This document shows positions 36,518 through 52,198 of a DNA stretch of 64,000 nt, in pieces (positions within the stretch are counted from its first letter, which is position 1; each line of letters begins with the position of its first letter). Both the position numbers and the translations under genes were made by a program. The DNA comes from Warburgia ugandensis. Its lineage: Eukaryota > Streptophyta > Magnoliopsida > Canellales > Canellaceae. Under the pieces are notes generated by a model. It was not told where the DNA came from and ran no database searches. It worked only from the letters and a program-made list of their open reading frames with translations. The DNA lies in contig CP141139.1 of NCBI GenBank assembly GCA_035236585.1, forward strand, positions 35,163,217 through 35,227,216, written 5' to 3'.

Positions 36518-38830
36518 TGTGAACTACCCATGTTACCAAACCCTACCAAATTCCATCTATGGGTAGGTGTCTATCATCTCATAAAATCAAAGGGTAGGTG
36601 GCCTTCCCTAATCCCTCCTAGCATGACATCCACCAGGGTGAAAGCACCCATCATAAATCACAAAATACAAAAATCACAAATCTCATAAAACCTAGGAGCA
36701 CTCATGCCTCAACATCCCCAGGCACCCACCTCATCCTGGGGTTAACCTCTCAAGGACTAGCCACCAAGCCTCCATCCTCAGTTCTATGGAAATCATTCAA
36801 TCTTAATGAAGCAATAAAGAGTAGATATTCATAATCTATATACAATGTCCATAAGTATCAACACCATAAAACCCAATCGAATGAAATCCATTCAAGTATC
36901 ATCAAGTCTCAAGTCAGTCATAGCATAAAACTTATAAATCAGAAGGCATAAAATAAGAAATCATTCCACAACAATCCAAATCAATCAAGATGCTATGATA
37001 TTATGAGATTTTAGAAAAACAATGTGAAACATTAAATGTCGTCACCTACCTCGATGAAGAAACAATCACCAAATCAGACGCGTACTCCACTCAGTATGCA
37101 CGCTTTGATACACCTGTCAGTACTACAATACTTTTTCATGTTATTCAATTTCATCTATATACCCCTTTATCAATTTTACTCTTTATTTGTCCAATAATTC
37201 TCTTATCTAGCTTTTGATCTATATTAACAGTCTAGATCGTCTGAATTATCTTTATTATTCAATTTTTCTAACATCCAACACTCATCTTCTTGATTTGATC
37301 ATCAATCAAGTTGAGATTTGTTATTTTAAGATCTCCTGATCACCAAAGGATCAAACCGTTGGATTGTTCTTAATCACCTTGATTTGTGGTTTGCTTATGA
37401 ATTCTAATCTTAATCATCAAAACCAATTAACTTCATGTTTATCAATTTATTCCAGTGTATATTCATGATTTATTCCTCAATCTAAAGGTCTGATTTCTCC
37501 CTGATTGATAGATTGTAAATCCTTAGTTAAATTGATGGTCTAGATCAATTTTTAAGATGGATACACATGATCTAGTCATTAGATCCATCAATTCATCCTT
37601 TAGATCATCAAATTGTTCAAGTTCTAAGGCCTGATCATCATCTGATCAGCCAGATATAAGTAATTAGGTACTATTTCATAGATTTGATCTTTCTTGATTT
37701 TAACCTCTAAATCTTTATCTAAGCACATCTAGTAGCCCCCAGAATCTCAAAAAGACCATATCAGATCACTAATCAATGGTTCAAATTGAAATCCAAGCCA
37801 AAACGGCTATTTTCGACCAGCATCACCAAAACACATGTATCCGAGATGCGCAATGAGTATGTGTCGCGTGCATCTCAATCGCTAGGATGTTCCAGTGTGC
37901 ATCCCAATGTCCAAGATGCCCAGTGTCTCGCGTGGTAGGTGACAGCGCCACAACACTCTTCTGCACTCATGCACGCATGACGAGGCAGCTATGTGAGTTA
38001 TCTCCTCTGTGCATTCCGTGCCCGACATCTTGGGCACATCATCCATTGGGGATTATGTCTTGTAGATCTAAGCCATTCATCACGGTGATTATGTCCTATA
38101 GATCTAAGCCACCTTTCCTTAATCAGGGTGATTATGTCCTATAGATCTAAGCCATTCATCATTTTTGGAACAGCTTAGATAGGCAAGAAATCAAAATTTC
38201 ATAGCTATTGAATGCTTTTAGCCTATATTTATTTGGTTCAAAAATCATGACCATTCATTTCAATTTCAATTTTCAGATACCTAAAACAAGTGGCTACGAT
38301 TGTCCAAATGCAATGATTTCTTGTGGATTACTTAATTTCTGCATGATGTACATGAGGAACAGCTTAGATCTCCAAAAAAAAATCTCTAGGTGTAGCATCT
38401 ACTACTTTGGACACTTAAGAGTGTCTACACCTATGTGGAATCTAATTATTTATAGACAAGTTAACCATGAAGTGTTTATATGGGTGTTCCTCTTTACCAC
38501 TTCCTCCTATACAATTGCAATCTCACAATCGTTGCCATTGAAGTAATGGGAAACGACCTCCATAACATAGGGTTTTATCAAAATCTGAAAGATTTCTTGA
38601 CTGTGAGACAAGATTGATACAATCATGGAGATCAGGGAAAGAGAAGAAGAGGAAGAAAGTATCTTGTTCTAGGTTCTGATTTAGAGAGAAAAACAAACTT
38701 GGAACTTGAAAGATCCATGGATTTTGGGTGGTTTGAATAAAATCAAAAGAAAATTAAACCTACTTACCTTCATACAAACTTATGTTTAATATGAAATTAT
38801 AAAGACATTTTAGTCTACTAATTTATATGT
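36518..38830 (-). repeat. Outer element 5' LTR, distal part
   Basis: It continues the outer LTR after the insertion. It contains gtcgtcacctacctcgatga near 37.04 kb, where an R/promoter boundary would lie, and gatc-rich sequence beyond. A clear LTR terminus is not visible; I place the limit near 38.8 kb where composition changes. Confidence 0.5.
38047..38162 (+). repeat. Short tandem repeat, three units of about 36-42 bp
   Basis: Three imperfect units carry gattatgtcctatagatcta followed by agcca and cattcatc or a variant. It lies in the distal part of the outer LTR. Confidence 0.75.
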
Positions 38831-39760
38831 TCTAGTTTGGCTCTTTGGGCCTGAAATTGGAACCAGACCAATATGACTTGGTTGTTCAGAATAATTTGAA
38901 CTCTCAATTTTAAACGAGTATCAATAATGGAATCAAAAAATCCTTTCCCGGATAAGAGGATGGAAGCATAAATCAACGCACAAAGTCCACTAGGAACATT
39001 CTCTTGATCATCAAAAGTATGCCAATTTGTCCCCTTCAATGGTCCAAATAACAGTTGATTCCTCTCCCTCTACTGTTCCAAATAACTGCAACAAGAAACA
39101 GTAAACAAAGAATCCTCCCATTCTTACTAAGACAAGAGTTTCTCCAACTTTCAATGAGATCACCAATAGAGCTTGAAAACACCGACATGATCTCGTTGGA
39201 CTTGAATCCAACTATTCCAACCTAAAACGAAAATGAGTTTAATAGAATCCGTATTTTCTTTATCCCACTGGTATAATGCCAGAAAACCAAACTCGAAAGC
39301 TTGATCTGGTCCAAAGAAACTTGTATCCTCAAGTTTCCAAGTAAATAGAAGTTTTTCTGAAGTTACAATAAGACTTAATCTTATTGATACTCAACCCAAT
39401 TCTCTACTGAGATAGTACTTGCTGATCTTTCCAAGCACTTGGCTTAGGCTTGACATTGTACTTTCCTCCATGTGGGTTTTATAAAATCTGAGCCAAAATT
39501 CTTGTATTTATCAAAAGCTAAAACATTAGCAAAAATCTTGGTCCAGCTGAATTACTACTTTTAGAATCATTATTGCCACCAATCTCTATTATGGAGTCTC
39601 TCTACTTAGTTGAAACATTTATAATCTCAACAACCATCTCTACATTCTAAATTTTTTGAGAGAGCTATTTACATGCTTTTTCTTTGTTGTCCTTTTTACA
39701 GTTTCTTGGTAATGCAATACATACCAGCATGATGTTGTGTTTTTTATTTTTCGTATAATC
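38831..39760. other. Unassigned stretch with weak minus-strand coding look
   Basis: Two overlapping minus-strand frames (about 38.82-39.04 and 39.01-39.21 kb) read KGTNWHTFDDQENVPSGL, CALIYASILLSGKGFFDSI and LFGTVEGEESTVIWTIEG. These look protein-like but match nothing I recognise. The part next to 39.76 kb is pyrimidine-rich and serves as the intron before kelch exon 2. It could be a scrap of another host gene or an unrecognised element. Confidence 0.35.
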
Positions 39761-39769
39761 TTCTCCTAG

Positions 39770-40533
39770 GCTGAAAGTTGAGCTTGCAGATTCCACACAG
39801 GGAACTAATGTCCTATAAGACATGGCAAACGCCTCAGCCACTCCTGTATAAGACAATTCAACTGGTAATTATTAGTTTACATCAGCATATGTGTTCATTA
39901 ATCCCCTTGAACTTTGCACAGGGAGAAAGTGTGGCACCAGTAAGTAGTCATTTGGATGACCTCAACTGCCAATATTCATCATCTGGGTTTGATCTCAATA
40001 ACTGTATATCTGATAACTCAGAGAATTGGATGGTATTGTCAACTGTTGGCAATAAACCTCCACCTCGTTTCAATGTAGTAATTGGTTCCTAAACCCAATC
40101 TTACAATCTGGTGTTTTAAATTTAACAAATCTTGTGTATGGCATATTTTCCTTGAAAGACAAATAGTGAACTGATTTATTCAACAGCATGCGGCAATTGT
40201 AGTTGGGAACAACATGGTGGCTGTTGGTAGTGAATCTGCTCATGGATTATTAGAAGATGTTCAGGTAATTATATGTTAAAGGCCTTAAGTAATTGATCAT
40301 GTAAATATCCAGTTTGTGTGAAAGTGAAGTTTAAGTTTCAACTAGTGAACCCTCCTATATAGACTCTCTCATCCTAAAAACTTACAGTTTTTGGCCTTAT
40401 ATGAAATTTCTGCTTGTTCTCTGATCAAGTGCTTAATTTTGAGAAGGTTACCTAGACTACTGCTACTCCAAAGGTTTACTTATCACCTACTAGTTTTCCA
40501 TTGAAGATTCCTGCTTGTAAAGGTCATAGTCTG
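39770..40533 (+). pseudogene. Kelch-repeat protein gene remnant (At5g18590-like), four exons
   Basis: Four consecutive exons of a plant galactose-oxidase/kelch protein. Exon 39770-39864 reads LKVELADSTQGT, then in other frames CPIRHGKRLSHS. Exon 39922-40074 (51 codons) has GESVAPVSSHLDDLN and SENWMVLSTVGNKPPPRFN. Exon 40187-40264 (26 codons) has HAAIVVGNNMVAVGSES and HGLLEDVQ. Exon 40429-40533 has VLNFEKVT, then TATPKVYLSPTSFPLKIPAC and KGHSL. Order, phase and text fit the N-terminal part of the family (remembered consensus: MFGFSRR.., LKVQLSD, GEGVAPVS, RFNHAA, LLEDVQVLNF, KVYLSP). Decay signs are a frame change in the first of these exons, a TAG at 40453 where Trp is expected, an acceptor off by one before 40429, and Ser for the second Gly of the kelch GG pair (VAVGS). 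The remaining kelch exons are not found downstream; LTR sequence begins near 40.8 kb. Confidence 0.8.
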
Positions 40534-40810
40534 GTATAATTTATCTAGCTTCTTACTACCAGCTATTTGTTTATTTGTCCTGTTCTTCTTTTTATTTGAA
40601 CAAAATAAGTTTTTTTGCTGATTCATCCACTGGATATTATTCAATGTAGTACATTTAGATGTAACACCAAACAAAAAATCTAAAATGTTCTCGGTAGGCA
40701 TTAGTTTGAGATGCATAGCCTATTCTACAGCAATTGAGTTGTTCATTTCATTATTTAGGCTTTTCTTGCAAATATTTAAATGCTCAAAGTCATATTTGTG
40801 AATCACACTT

Positions 40811-42826
40811 TGATTACATGTAAGATGATAAAAATGCGATGAAATACAAATCGTATGTCAAATCAAGGTAACGTATCAAACCTAAACGAGAGATCAAATC
40901 CATGAGATGCCTAAATGAAATGTAGGTATTAGGAGCACTAAATCAAAAATCTAAGATGCTCCACATCTCTATCGTTACCATTCATATGTCTCAGTAACAT
41001 CCACATATCATTATAATTCATGCATCTCAAATCGTTCCCTCATACTAAAATAATCATCTAATATCATTATCATCAAAGGAAATCCTTAACAAATGATGCA
41101 CTCATACTTTGTGGTCATATCATCTATTAATTCATTAAAATCTATTACAAGATGTATTTGAATGACTACATGTTATTTGATTAGACCAATAATCTGGTCA
41201 TAATTTGAATATACGAATAAATTAAAGATCTTAGAACAACCTACCTCGCAAGGCAAGTTCATCAATTCCACTAGCTTTAATCATCCTCTTTTCACGATCG
41301 ACCACACTTGCTTCAATCTATATAGTGCATAAAAATTATGTTTTTAATACAATCACATACTCATAGATATTTAGATTTGATTATGACATCAAATCGTTAG
41401 ATTTCTTTACACTTCTATAAGCAGATCTTATCCCATTTGGTAAAATAGTAGTATAACCTTCTAATACAGTTTTTTGATAGAGATCCAATGGTCAAATCTA
41501 ATTTTTTAGTTGATCATACTATTAAAACTTAATCTTATACTTATATATAAGCTCACCCTAGGTTATATTCATGTATTCTCAAGCATTGATCAAACAACTA
41601 ATGGTTAGATCATCACCAAAACTTAGATCCACTCATTTTAAAACATAAATATACACATTTCAATTGTAAAATGATGATCAACAAAAAAGAAGGGCTAACG
41701 CTTACCAATCTATATTCCACAGGTTTTTATAAATGTCGAATAACAGTTGGAGCGTCGCAGATAATCACAGATTAGTGCAATCGTGGTTGTACATCATTAT
41801 TGCATCCATATCTCCATCGAATCAACTCTGATGATCAAATCAATAAAGAGCTTTTGTTCCTGACAATGAGGGGAACCAGATAAATGGTTAGATCTTATAG
41901 ATCTCGAATCATGAATCTCATATCAGGATTCCATCTGATTTGGACAATTACATGATCTCTGATCTAAGATCCGACTTTTCTAATGCATAAAGCCAAAATA
42001 CGCCTAGGCATGGTTTTCCTCCAAAAATGCCAAGTTGTCGATAGTAATTGATAGTCGCTGGAGAAGATAACTGGTGCGGTTGCCACCAATGACCCATTTC
42101 TTAATGGATCTCAAATAAAAAATATGGAAAGTGTAGATCGAGGTCTCACCTCTGATCTCAACGATTCTTGAGGGCTTGTTATCATGTACCTATGTTGAAG
42201 AGAATGGCTTTTGGGCTGCAAAACCAACAGCCCAAAAATCTCTATGTCCCTCTATTCTCCGACGTGAACTAGTTCTTTCGACACACATGTCTCCTTCCGC
42301 CGCACCCCCCCCCCCGCCCCACCTCCCCCTCTTTTTCTGTATTCTTCTTCTCTTCTCTGTCAGGTTTTGGGAATAGGCGTAATGTCTATTTCTGTTTACA
42401 GTTAAGTGAGGAGGGGGTGTTAGTATCAATTATGGCCCCTCCTTTAAGTATATATATTATTTTTTTATTTCTTTTTATTTAATTATAGATACTTAATTAT
42501 GAGGTTTTGCAAGTTCCAAAATTCATTATTTCAATAAAAACTAAATAAGTATCATTCATGAGGGATTCCAATGTATCGTGACCATGTGCCACTAAATTCT
42601 GTAAGTGGGGGCCCACTAGTAAAATTACCAAATTATCCTTCATGAGAAAAATCACAACTTATTCGTCCAAACTCCTATTTTAACAAACTTAGTGTCATTG
42701 GAATCATCTTTTTTAGTACAATCTAAATATCAAGGTTTTAATACTTGATTTGATGTTTATAAGTATTTTATTTTCTAAAACTTCAAATTTTACTTAAATC
42801 AAGACTTAAAAATCAGGGATGTTACA
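40811..42826 (-). mobile_element. LTR fragment of another retroelement family (fossil)
   Basis: It ends in gggatgttaca at 42826, a typical LTR terminus in reverse orientation. It contains caacctacctcgcaaggcaa near 41.25 kb, where the R/promoter boundary would be. The inner limit is set by the change from ordinary intron-like sequence near 40.8 kb and is approximate. No coding domain or convincing duplication was found. Confidence 0.45.
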
Positions 42827-42990
42827 CGCCCATTCTTTGGATGGAAGATTCACCGTAAAATCAGTATACAAAGTAATGTAACCATGGCAATTAGACTAAC
42901 CAAGCTCAGTTTGAAGATGTATTTGCAGTCCCAAGCCAATCTAAAATCAAAATGTTTTTATGGTTAGTTTTTCATCAAAAAGTATTAAGC
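42827..42990 (+). mobile_element. Scrap of an L1-type LINE (zf-RVT region)
   Basis: Two frames read LDGRFTVKSVYKVM (from 42837) and SKIKMFLWLVFHQKVL (from 42940). These match the pattern of the reverse-transcriptase zinc-binding domain of plant LINEs (W..S..G.F.VKS.Y then PK.K.FLW....). The piece is very short, with a frame change between the two parts. Confidence 0.5.
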
Positions 42991-45900
42991 TGAAGAATCA
43001 TACCATCATGATCCATGAGCATCAACTAATCTTATTTCACTTTGTTAGTCACCACCTAGGTCACCTGGCTGTCTTTTTGTTCAACATCAACTCTACCTTG
43101 AAAAGAGAGCTATCCAGCTAGTCTCTGATTTGTCTTTGTCATAGTTGGCTTTAACAACAATTTCTACAAATAATCGGATTCAATGCAAACACTTGGGCAC
43201 TCATTGAACACTCATGAGATGTAAGTAGTCTTGGTTTAGGCTAATAGAAGATAACTTGGTGACAGCACTATAGCTAAACATTTCTCTTTAAATGGAAAAA
43301 GTACAAGAGCCAGTTTTTATTGTGACAAAGTCAAATGCTAATTTTCCCTTTGCATACAGTACTTTACATGAGTAGTGCCATCTAGAAAAGCCCTAAGTTG
43401 TAACATTGATTTACATTCGAAGGGTTAAAAACAATCTACAAATTTTTCTTATTTAGATGTGCAATTTTGTCCTCCAAAATACATTTACACTAAAATTGCA
43501 TATTCAACTTTATACAAGAATTAGGCATTATTTCTTTATAAAATCTACATTAAAATAACTAGATACATCTAGAGATCTTCATTCATGAATGTTTTTCTTG
43601 TTTTTGGGTAAATAATATGATATTTCAATTTTTAAACCATTACAAGTGTACAAGTTCAATTTTACTAGGATAAGTATTAAGGGTTGTTGAACCTCAAGGA
43701 GGGAATGAAGTGCCTACCAAATTAAAATAGTTTTGCCTTGTAATTGAAACTAAAACAACAATAAATTGAAGAAAAACTAATTTATTTGGGAGTAGTTTAG
43801 AAATTAAGAATCCACCAATCAACTCATATTAATGTCTCTTATTATTGAAATTTTTGTATAACCTAGAATCATTCTTGCATGTAAGCTAGAACTTCTTGAA
43901 AGAAAGAATAGATAATATCATAGCTCTTGATTTGATATGAATCATCTACAAACTATAGACATGACTTATCTAATCTTAGCATAACTGATCCAATAAATTA
44001 ACCATTCACACATTCCAACCATTCCATAATCATCTCCTCTAATCTACCAGTATTCCAATCAAAGTGAAATAAAATGTTAAAACCGTTCCTGTGAAGAACC
44101 TCTTATCATGGAATCATTATAGATCAAATTTCAAAACCAAAAATTTGTAACATGAATAAGAAATCATTAATTATGATCTTTGGGTTCTTCCAATTTGTAA
44201 ACTTCAAACTTTGGCTTTGCATGATAGACAATCCACATAGCATGCTTGAATAATTGTCTAGGGCCAATCTTCTTCTTTTCCTTTTCTTCTTAGGACATAT
44301 TTTAGCTGTTCTAGAGTGCACGAGCAACAAAAACTTGCCTCCAAAATGTGGGGCTTTTTACCCTTTTATAAGAAAGAGTGTGATTCCCTTTTCATAATTA
44401 AGCTTGAAGGTTAAGCTAGAAACTCTCTTAGTTGAAGATGACTTAGCTAGCAAAATTCTAACTCTCTTTTTCTTTCCTTCATCCCTTTCATTTCTAAAAA
44501 TTTCTAAAAAAAACAAGCTTATGAAAAGCATTCAAAAACAGTCCAAAAAAATAGGACTTTTTTTAACTAGCCAAAGTTCCCTCTTAATTGGACCTATTTT
44601 GGAAAATAAACATCCCAAGTAACAAAGTTTCTTCAATTAGAAAATGATAGACATTTTTGTACTAGAGAGTCTTTTTGAGAGCTAGATCTCTATGAATCAA
44701 CCTTTCAACATACATAAATATCTTGTCCTTCATAGCTAAATTTCAATTTAAAGGCTGAGATTAGTCCTATAACAAAAATACATAAATTAGTCATTTTAAA
44801 GCCAAAATTCAAGCATCTCATTCATATATTAATTAATTCTAATCTTTAATAATTTAAACTAATAATATGCACTAGAAAATAAAGCAAAGATGCATAATTC
44901 ATACTCAATAGGAAAGTTTATGAAGATTTATTGTACCTTTTTTATTCTACAACCGCAAATCTAATGAAAGATGAGTGTCTAATCTCAACCACTAGGTTCC
45001 ATACAACATGGTGTTGAAGTTAAAAACTTTGTAATTTCACAATCATGAGCCATATATTATATTTGTCATCATTAATATTGGATGAGAATTTTCTGCTCAA
45101 TCATGGTAGGAGCATTAGGAGAGAAGCAAGCAAGAATGAAGAAGAATTTGGTGTGGGTTTGATGGGAAATGTTTATAGGAGTTTTAAGAAAGAAAAATGT
45201 CAGGTGGTGGGCCAAGGAGCAAAGGAATGATAAAGCAAAAACACGACTGGAAAACTTTTCCTTTACTGCCTCCAGGACATGGAGGGGCAGCCCCAAAAAG
45301 ACTAAGTGGTAGATATATCTAAGGCCCAAAAGAATTATTGACCATCACAAGAAAATTGAAGCATATACATAATCCATATTAATAATTCTTCTTAGTATTC
45401 TTCTTCAAGACAAGGAAACCCATTACCTTTAAACAGTGCTAAAAATATATAGAAATAGAAGAAATATTTTAGTAATTGTGGGATTTAACTAAATCTCCGC
45501 CAACAGATTATATATATTCTTTGATCATGTTCCCAAAAAATCCATTGAATTAATATGCTATGTTCAAGTCATGTTTTGTTTCAATCTAATTATATATTCA
45601 CGTCTGACTATTTGGGTCCATTTACACTCCTACTGCCACAACATACTAGTTCACAAAGGATCTACACAATGCTATTCCCATCAAGAGCAAGACCTACATC
45701 AATGGAATCAAAACTAGCTCAAGCCCTACAAACCATGGATAAACCCTGTTAAATGTTGATCGCCAGCTAACACATACCAACTAATACTTGATAGTTCAGC
45801 ATGTGGTAATTGAGGACTTGCAAGATAGGGGGTATATTTAGTAATACTGAAGGTCAATTCCCAGCAGGACCCTCAATTTATCTTGGAAATCCATAAACAT

Positions 45901-46030
45901 TTATGAAGAATGGAAAAAAAGCACTTGACAAGGAATTGACAAGGACACGTCAAATGGCACGGACACAATTATATATGCCATCTAATGCATTTTTTTACTT
46001 TTTGAAGTATCAAATTGCACTAAAATAGAA
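42991..46030. other. Intergenic, nothing recognised
   Basis: AT-rich sequence with only short chance ORFs on both strands. No repeat array, RNA gene or coding motif was identified. Confidence 0.6.
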
Positions 46031-46200
46031 GTGAAGCCTTGGCGCAATGGTAAAGTTGTTGTCGTGTGGCCTTGAGGTCACAAGTTCAAGGTGTGGAAAC
46101 AACCTCTTACAAAAATGCAAGGTAAAGCTACGTACTATAGACCTTTGTGGTCCGACCCTTTCCCAAACCCCTCATAGGTGAGAGCTTCATATTGCCCTTT
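46031..46200 (+). mobile_element. Au-type SINE, copy 1
   Basis: tRNA-related head with a perfect polymerase III A box (tggcgcaatgg) and a B-box-like ggtcacaagttcaag. Next comes the Au SINE body (gtggaaacaacctctta, aaaatgcaaggtaaagc, gtccgaccctttcccaaac) and a tail near tcatattgccctttt. A clean target duplication was not found. Confidence 0.85.
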
Positions 46201-48149
<1,949 letters not shown>

Positions 48150-48715
48150 TTTCAATGTGTATGTATGGTAACACTGAAGTGCAAAAGGGCTTCCCATGAT
48201 GAAAAAATTGAAAGGCAAGCATTCTTGGAAGAATCTCTTCTTATAAATGTCATATTAGGCCACTCCTTCAATAGCTGGGGACCTTGGATGCTTTCCACTT
48301 CACTGTAAGAAGTAGAAGACCTAGTTAAGGATCGTGAATTGGTAGTCTCTTTTGCGGAGCAGGTAATGGGCGAGAGGAACCAGTTATCAGGTTGCACCCC
48401 ATCGGTCGATGATCAGAAGCACATGAGACCACCAGAAGCTGCTACAGGGAAAGTACTTTTTCTGGAGGTGTCAATAGTGCATCTGATGTTCTCAACATGG
48501 AGCCAGTATTTGCCATGTATTTCATAGACAACTTGAGCTGGGATTTCGGCTTTGAGGATGTAGAACCAACGCTTATGGAGGGATTCCCCAGAAGCCATGA
48601 GAAAGGATGGTGATTGGTTAAAGTAGCTCCATGTTTTACACACCTAATGAAATAGGAAGAAGTTGGCTAACGTCGCTTTGATACTCAGTTGCCAGTAAAT
48701 GGATATTGAGTGGCT
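48150..48715 (-). pseudogene. F-box/kelch-like protein remnant
   Basis: One minus-strand frame runs 48643 to 48152, interrupted only by a TGA at 48413-48415 where Trp is plausible. It reads VCKTWSYFNQSPSFLMASGE, KRWFYILKAEIPAQVVYEI, ENIRCTIDTSRKSTFPVAAS, GGLMCF, stop, SSTDGVQPDNWFLSPITC and EWPNMTFIRRDSSKNACLSI. The start fits the end of a plant F-box (..FFR.R.VCK.W....SPSFL) followed by the F-box-associated segment (..S.GGL.CF.......NP.T). Upstream, LANFFLFH before VCKTW fits the F-box core but is followed by a stop. There is no intron and the C-terminal kelch part is short or missing. It could be a retrocopy. Family assignment is tentative. Confidence 0.5.
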
Positions 48716-49004
48716 TCAATTATGGATCTTGTGCATCTCTTCGGATGGTCTTCTGGTAAAACCTCTTCAGCATGTGAAACGTGACTGTGTAACTAGAATT
48801 CAATGATCCATGGTTCTTACAGTTAGAACTCAAGGTCTGTCAAGTACACAGTGTGATCATCATTTGGAACTTCTCAACAAACAAGCTTCTGAGTGTTACT
48901 TGTAATATTAGTAATGTAAATGCTAGATATTTTCATGAGATATGGTTAGAAATCGGTTGATATGCCGGAAAATTAATTGAGAACTATATTTTGAGCAGAT
49001 ACAC
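48716..49004. other. Spacer, nothing recognised
   Basis: Short unassigned stretch between the F-box-like remnant and the second SINE. Weak, out-of-frame F-box-like text fades out near its left edge. Confidence 0.5.
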
Positions 49005-49015
49005 ATGGTAAAGCA

Positions 49016-49197
49016 GAAGCGAGCTTTGGGGCAATGGTAAAGTTATCGCCGTATGACTTTGAGATCACAGGTTCGAGGCATGGAAATAGTCTTTTGTAAA
49101 ATGCCAGATAAGGCTGCTTACTACAAACCCTTGAAGTCTGCCTCTTTCCCAAACCCAGCATACGCAAAGACTTCATGCACCAGGCTTCCCTTTATAT
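49016..49197 (+). mobile_element. Au-type SINE, copy 2
   Basis: It has the same structure as copy 1, with A-box-like tggggcaatgg, a near-consensus B box ggttcgaggca, and a tail ttcatgcaccaggcttccct. It is flanked by an 11-bp target duplication, atggtaaagca (49005-49015) and atgataaagca (49198-49208), with one mismatch. Confidence 0.9.
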
Positions 49198-49513
49198 ATG
49201 ATAAAGCAAGTATATGAGTAACTTATTCCCTCGAAGTGTAAAGGGATAACATGATGAGTCCAATCTCCTATGATTGTGAACCTCTTTAGAGAGAGATTTC
49301 AAGGTTCTAAAGTGGAGGAGAAACAGAAACATGCTCAGCAATGCTAAATCTCTATCTTCCAGGAAATTCAAATTCGTGGGTAGTCAACAATTTAGTGAAT
49401 TTTCTAGGACGAGAAAAGTCATTACATAACATACTATAATAAAGTACAGTGTATAAAGACAGACAAAAATGTTACCCACTCTATTAGACCATACTTGCAA
49501 ACTCCAGGGGATT

Positions 49514-49721
49514 AGTGTTGCTTGAGATGAGATGATCTAACGCGATATGAGATGAAATAGACCACATCACTGCTGGTGGTGCTTGAGCTGGGATGAGATG
49601 AAATAGCTTCTCCTCATCTCACTGTTAGTGATGCTTGAGATAAGTTGAGATGAAAATCATCTCATCTTAGCTCATAATTGAGTTAAATCATCTCAAGCTA
49701 GATCTCATCTCAAGAACCACT
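49514..49721. mobile_element. MITE-like element with terminal inverted repeats
   Basis: The left end agtgttgcttgagatgagat is the inverted counterpart of the right end atctcatctcaagaaccact, with two mismatches in 20. The 208-bp interior is rich in further gagatgag/ctcatctc copies in both orientations, so it can fold strongly. It has no coding capacity. A target duplication is not clear, so the superfamily is open (Harbinger-like and hAT-like both possible). Confidence 0.65.
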
Positions 49722-51978
<2,257 letters not shown>

Positions 51979-51996
51979 GATTTTCAAATAGTGATT

Positions 51997-52180
51997 ATAA
52001 GGGCAGCCCCAATGCATGAAGCTCCCACCTATGCGGGGTTCAGGGAAGGGGCGGGCCACAAGGCCCTATAGTACATAGCTTTACCTTATATTTTTTCAAG
52101 AGGTTGTTTCTACGCCTTGAAACCGTGACCTCAAGGTCACATGATGACAACTTTTACTGTTGCGTCAAGGCTCCCCTTCT
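51997..52180 (-). mobile_element. Au-type SINE, copy 3, reverse orientation
   Basis: Reverse complement of the same family. The plus strand reads ggcagccccaatgcatgaag, ggggttcagggaaggggcgg, gaggttgtttctacgccttg, accgtgacctcaaggtcaca and tgcgtcaaggctccccttc. Flanking sequences gattttcaaatagtgatt (51979-51996) and tattttcaaatcatgatt (52181-52198) match at 15 of 18 positions and are a decayed target duplication. Confidence 0.9.
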
Positions 52181-52198
52181 TATTTTCAAATCATGATT

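Larger units (their letters stand above)
14861..38830 (-). mobile_element. Outer Ty3/gypsy element (chromovirus, Tekay/Del-like), broken and interrupted by later insertions
   Basis: Minus-strand element. The LTR motif tgtaacac, then ataatagtagtaataataat, occurs at 14861 (short LTR-homologous piece to about 15.04 kb) and again at 30607. The primer site (reverse complement of tggtatcagagc, initiator Met-tRNA type) is at 30591-30602. Pol domains run right to left: retropepsin (DYDIILGMDWL, 17.0-17.3 kb), reverse transcriptase (16.2-17.0 kb), RNase H ([14 protein letters not shown], 15.65-15.9 kb) and integrase (MDFIVGLSR, 14.9-15.16 kb). The gag side lies beyond the inner insertion, at about 26.15-30.59 kb. 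The long LTR begins at 30607 and continues beyond a further insertion (36518 to about 38.8 kb); its outer end is not certain. The element is broken in many places and is older than the insertions it carries. Confidence 0.8.

Noticed and set aside
14861-42826. Reading 30607-42826 as one continuous LTR of the outer element, because both ends show matching TGTAAC/GTTACA
   Set aside because: There seem to be two separate R/promoter-like boundaries (near 37.04 and 41.25 kb), kelch exons lie between, and the flanks gattg and cgccc do not form a duplication.
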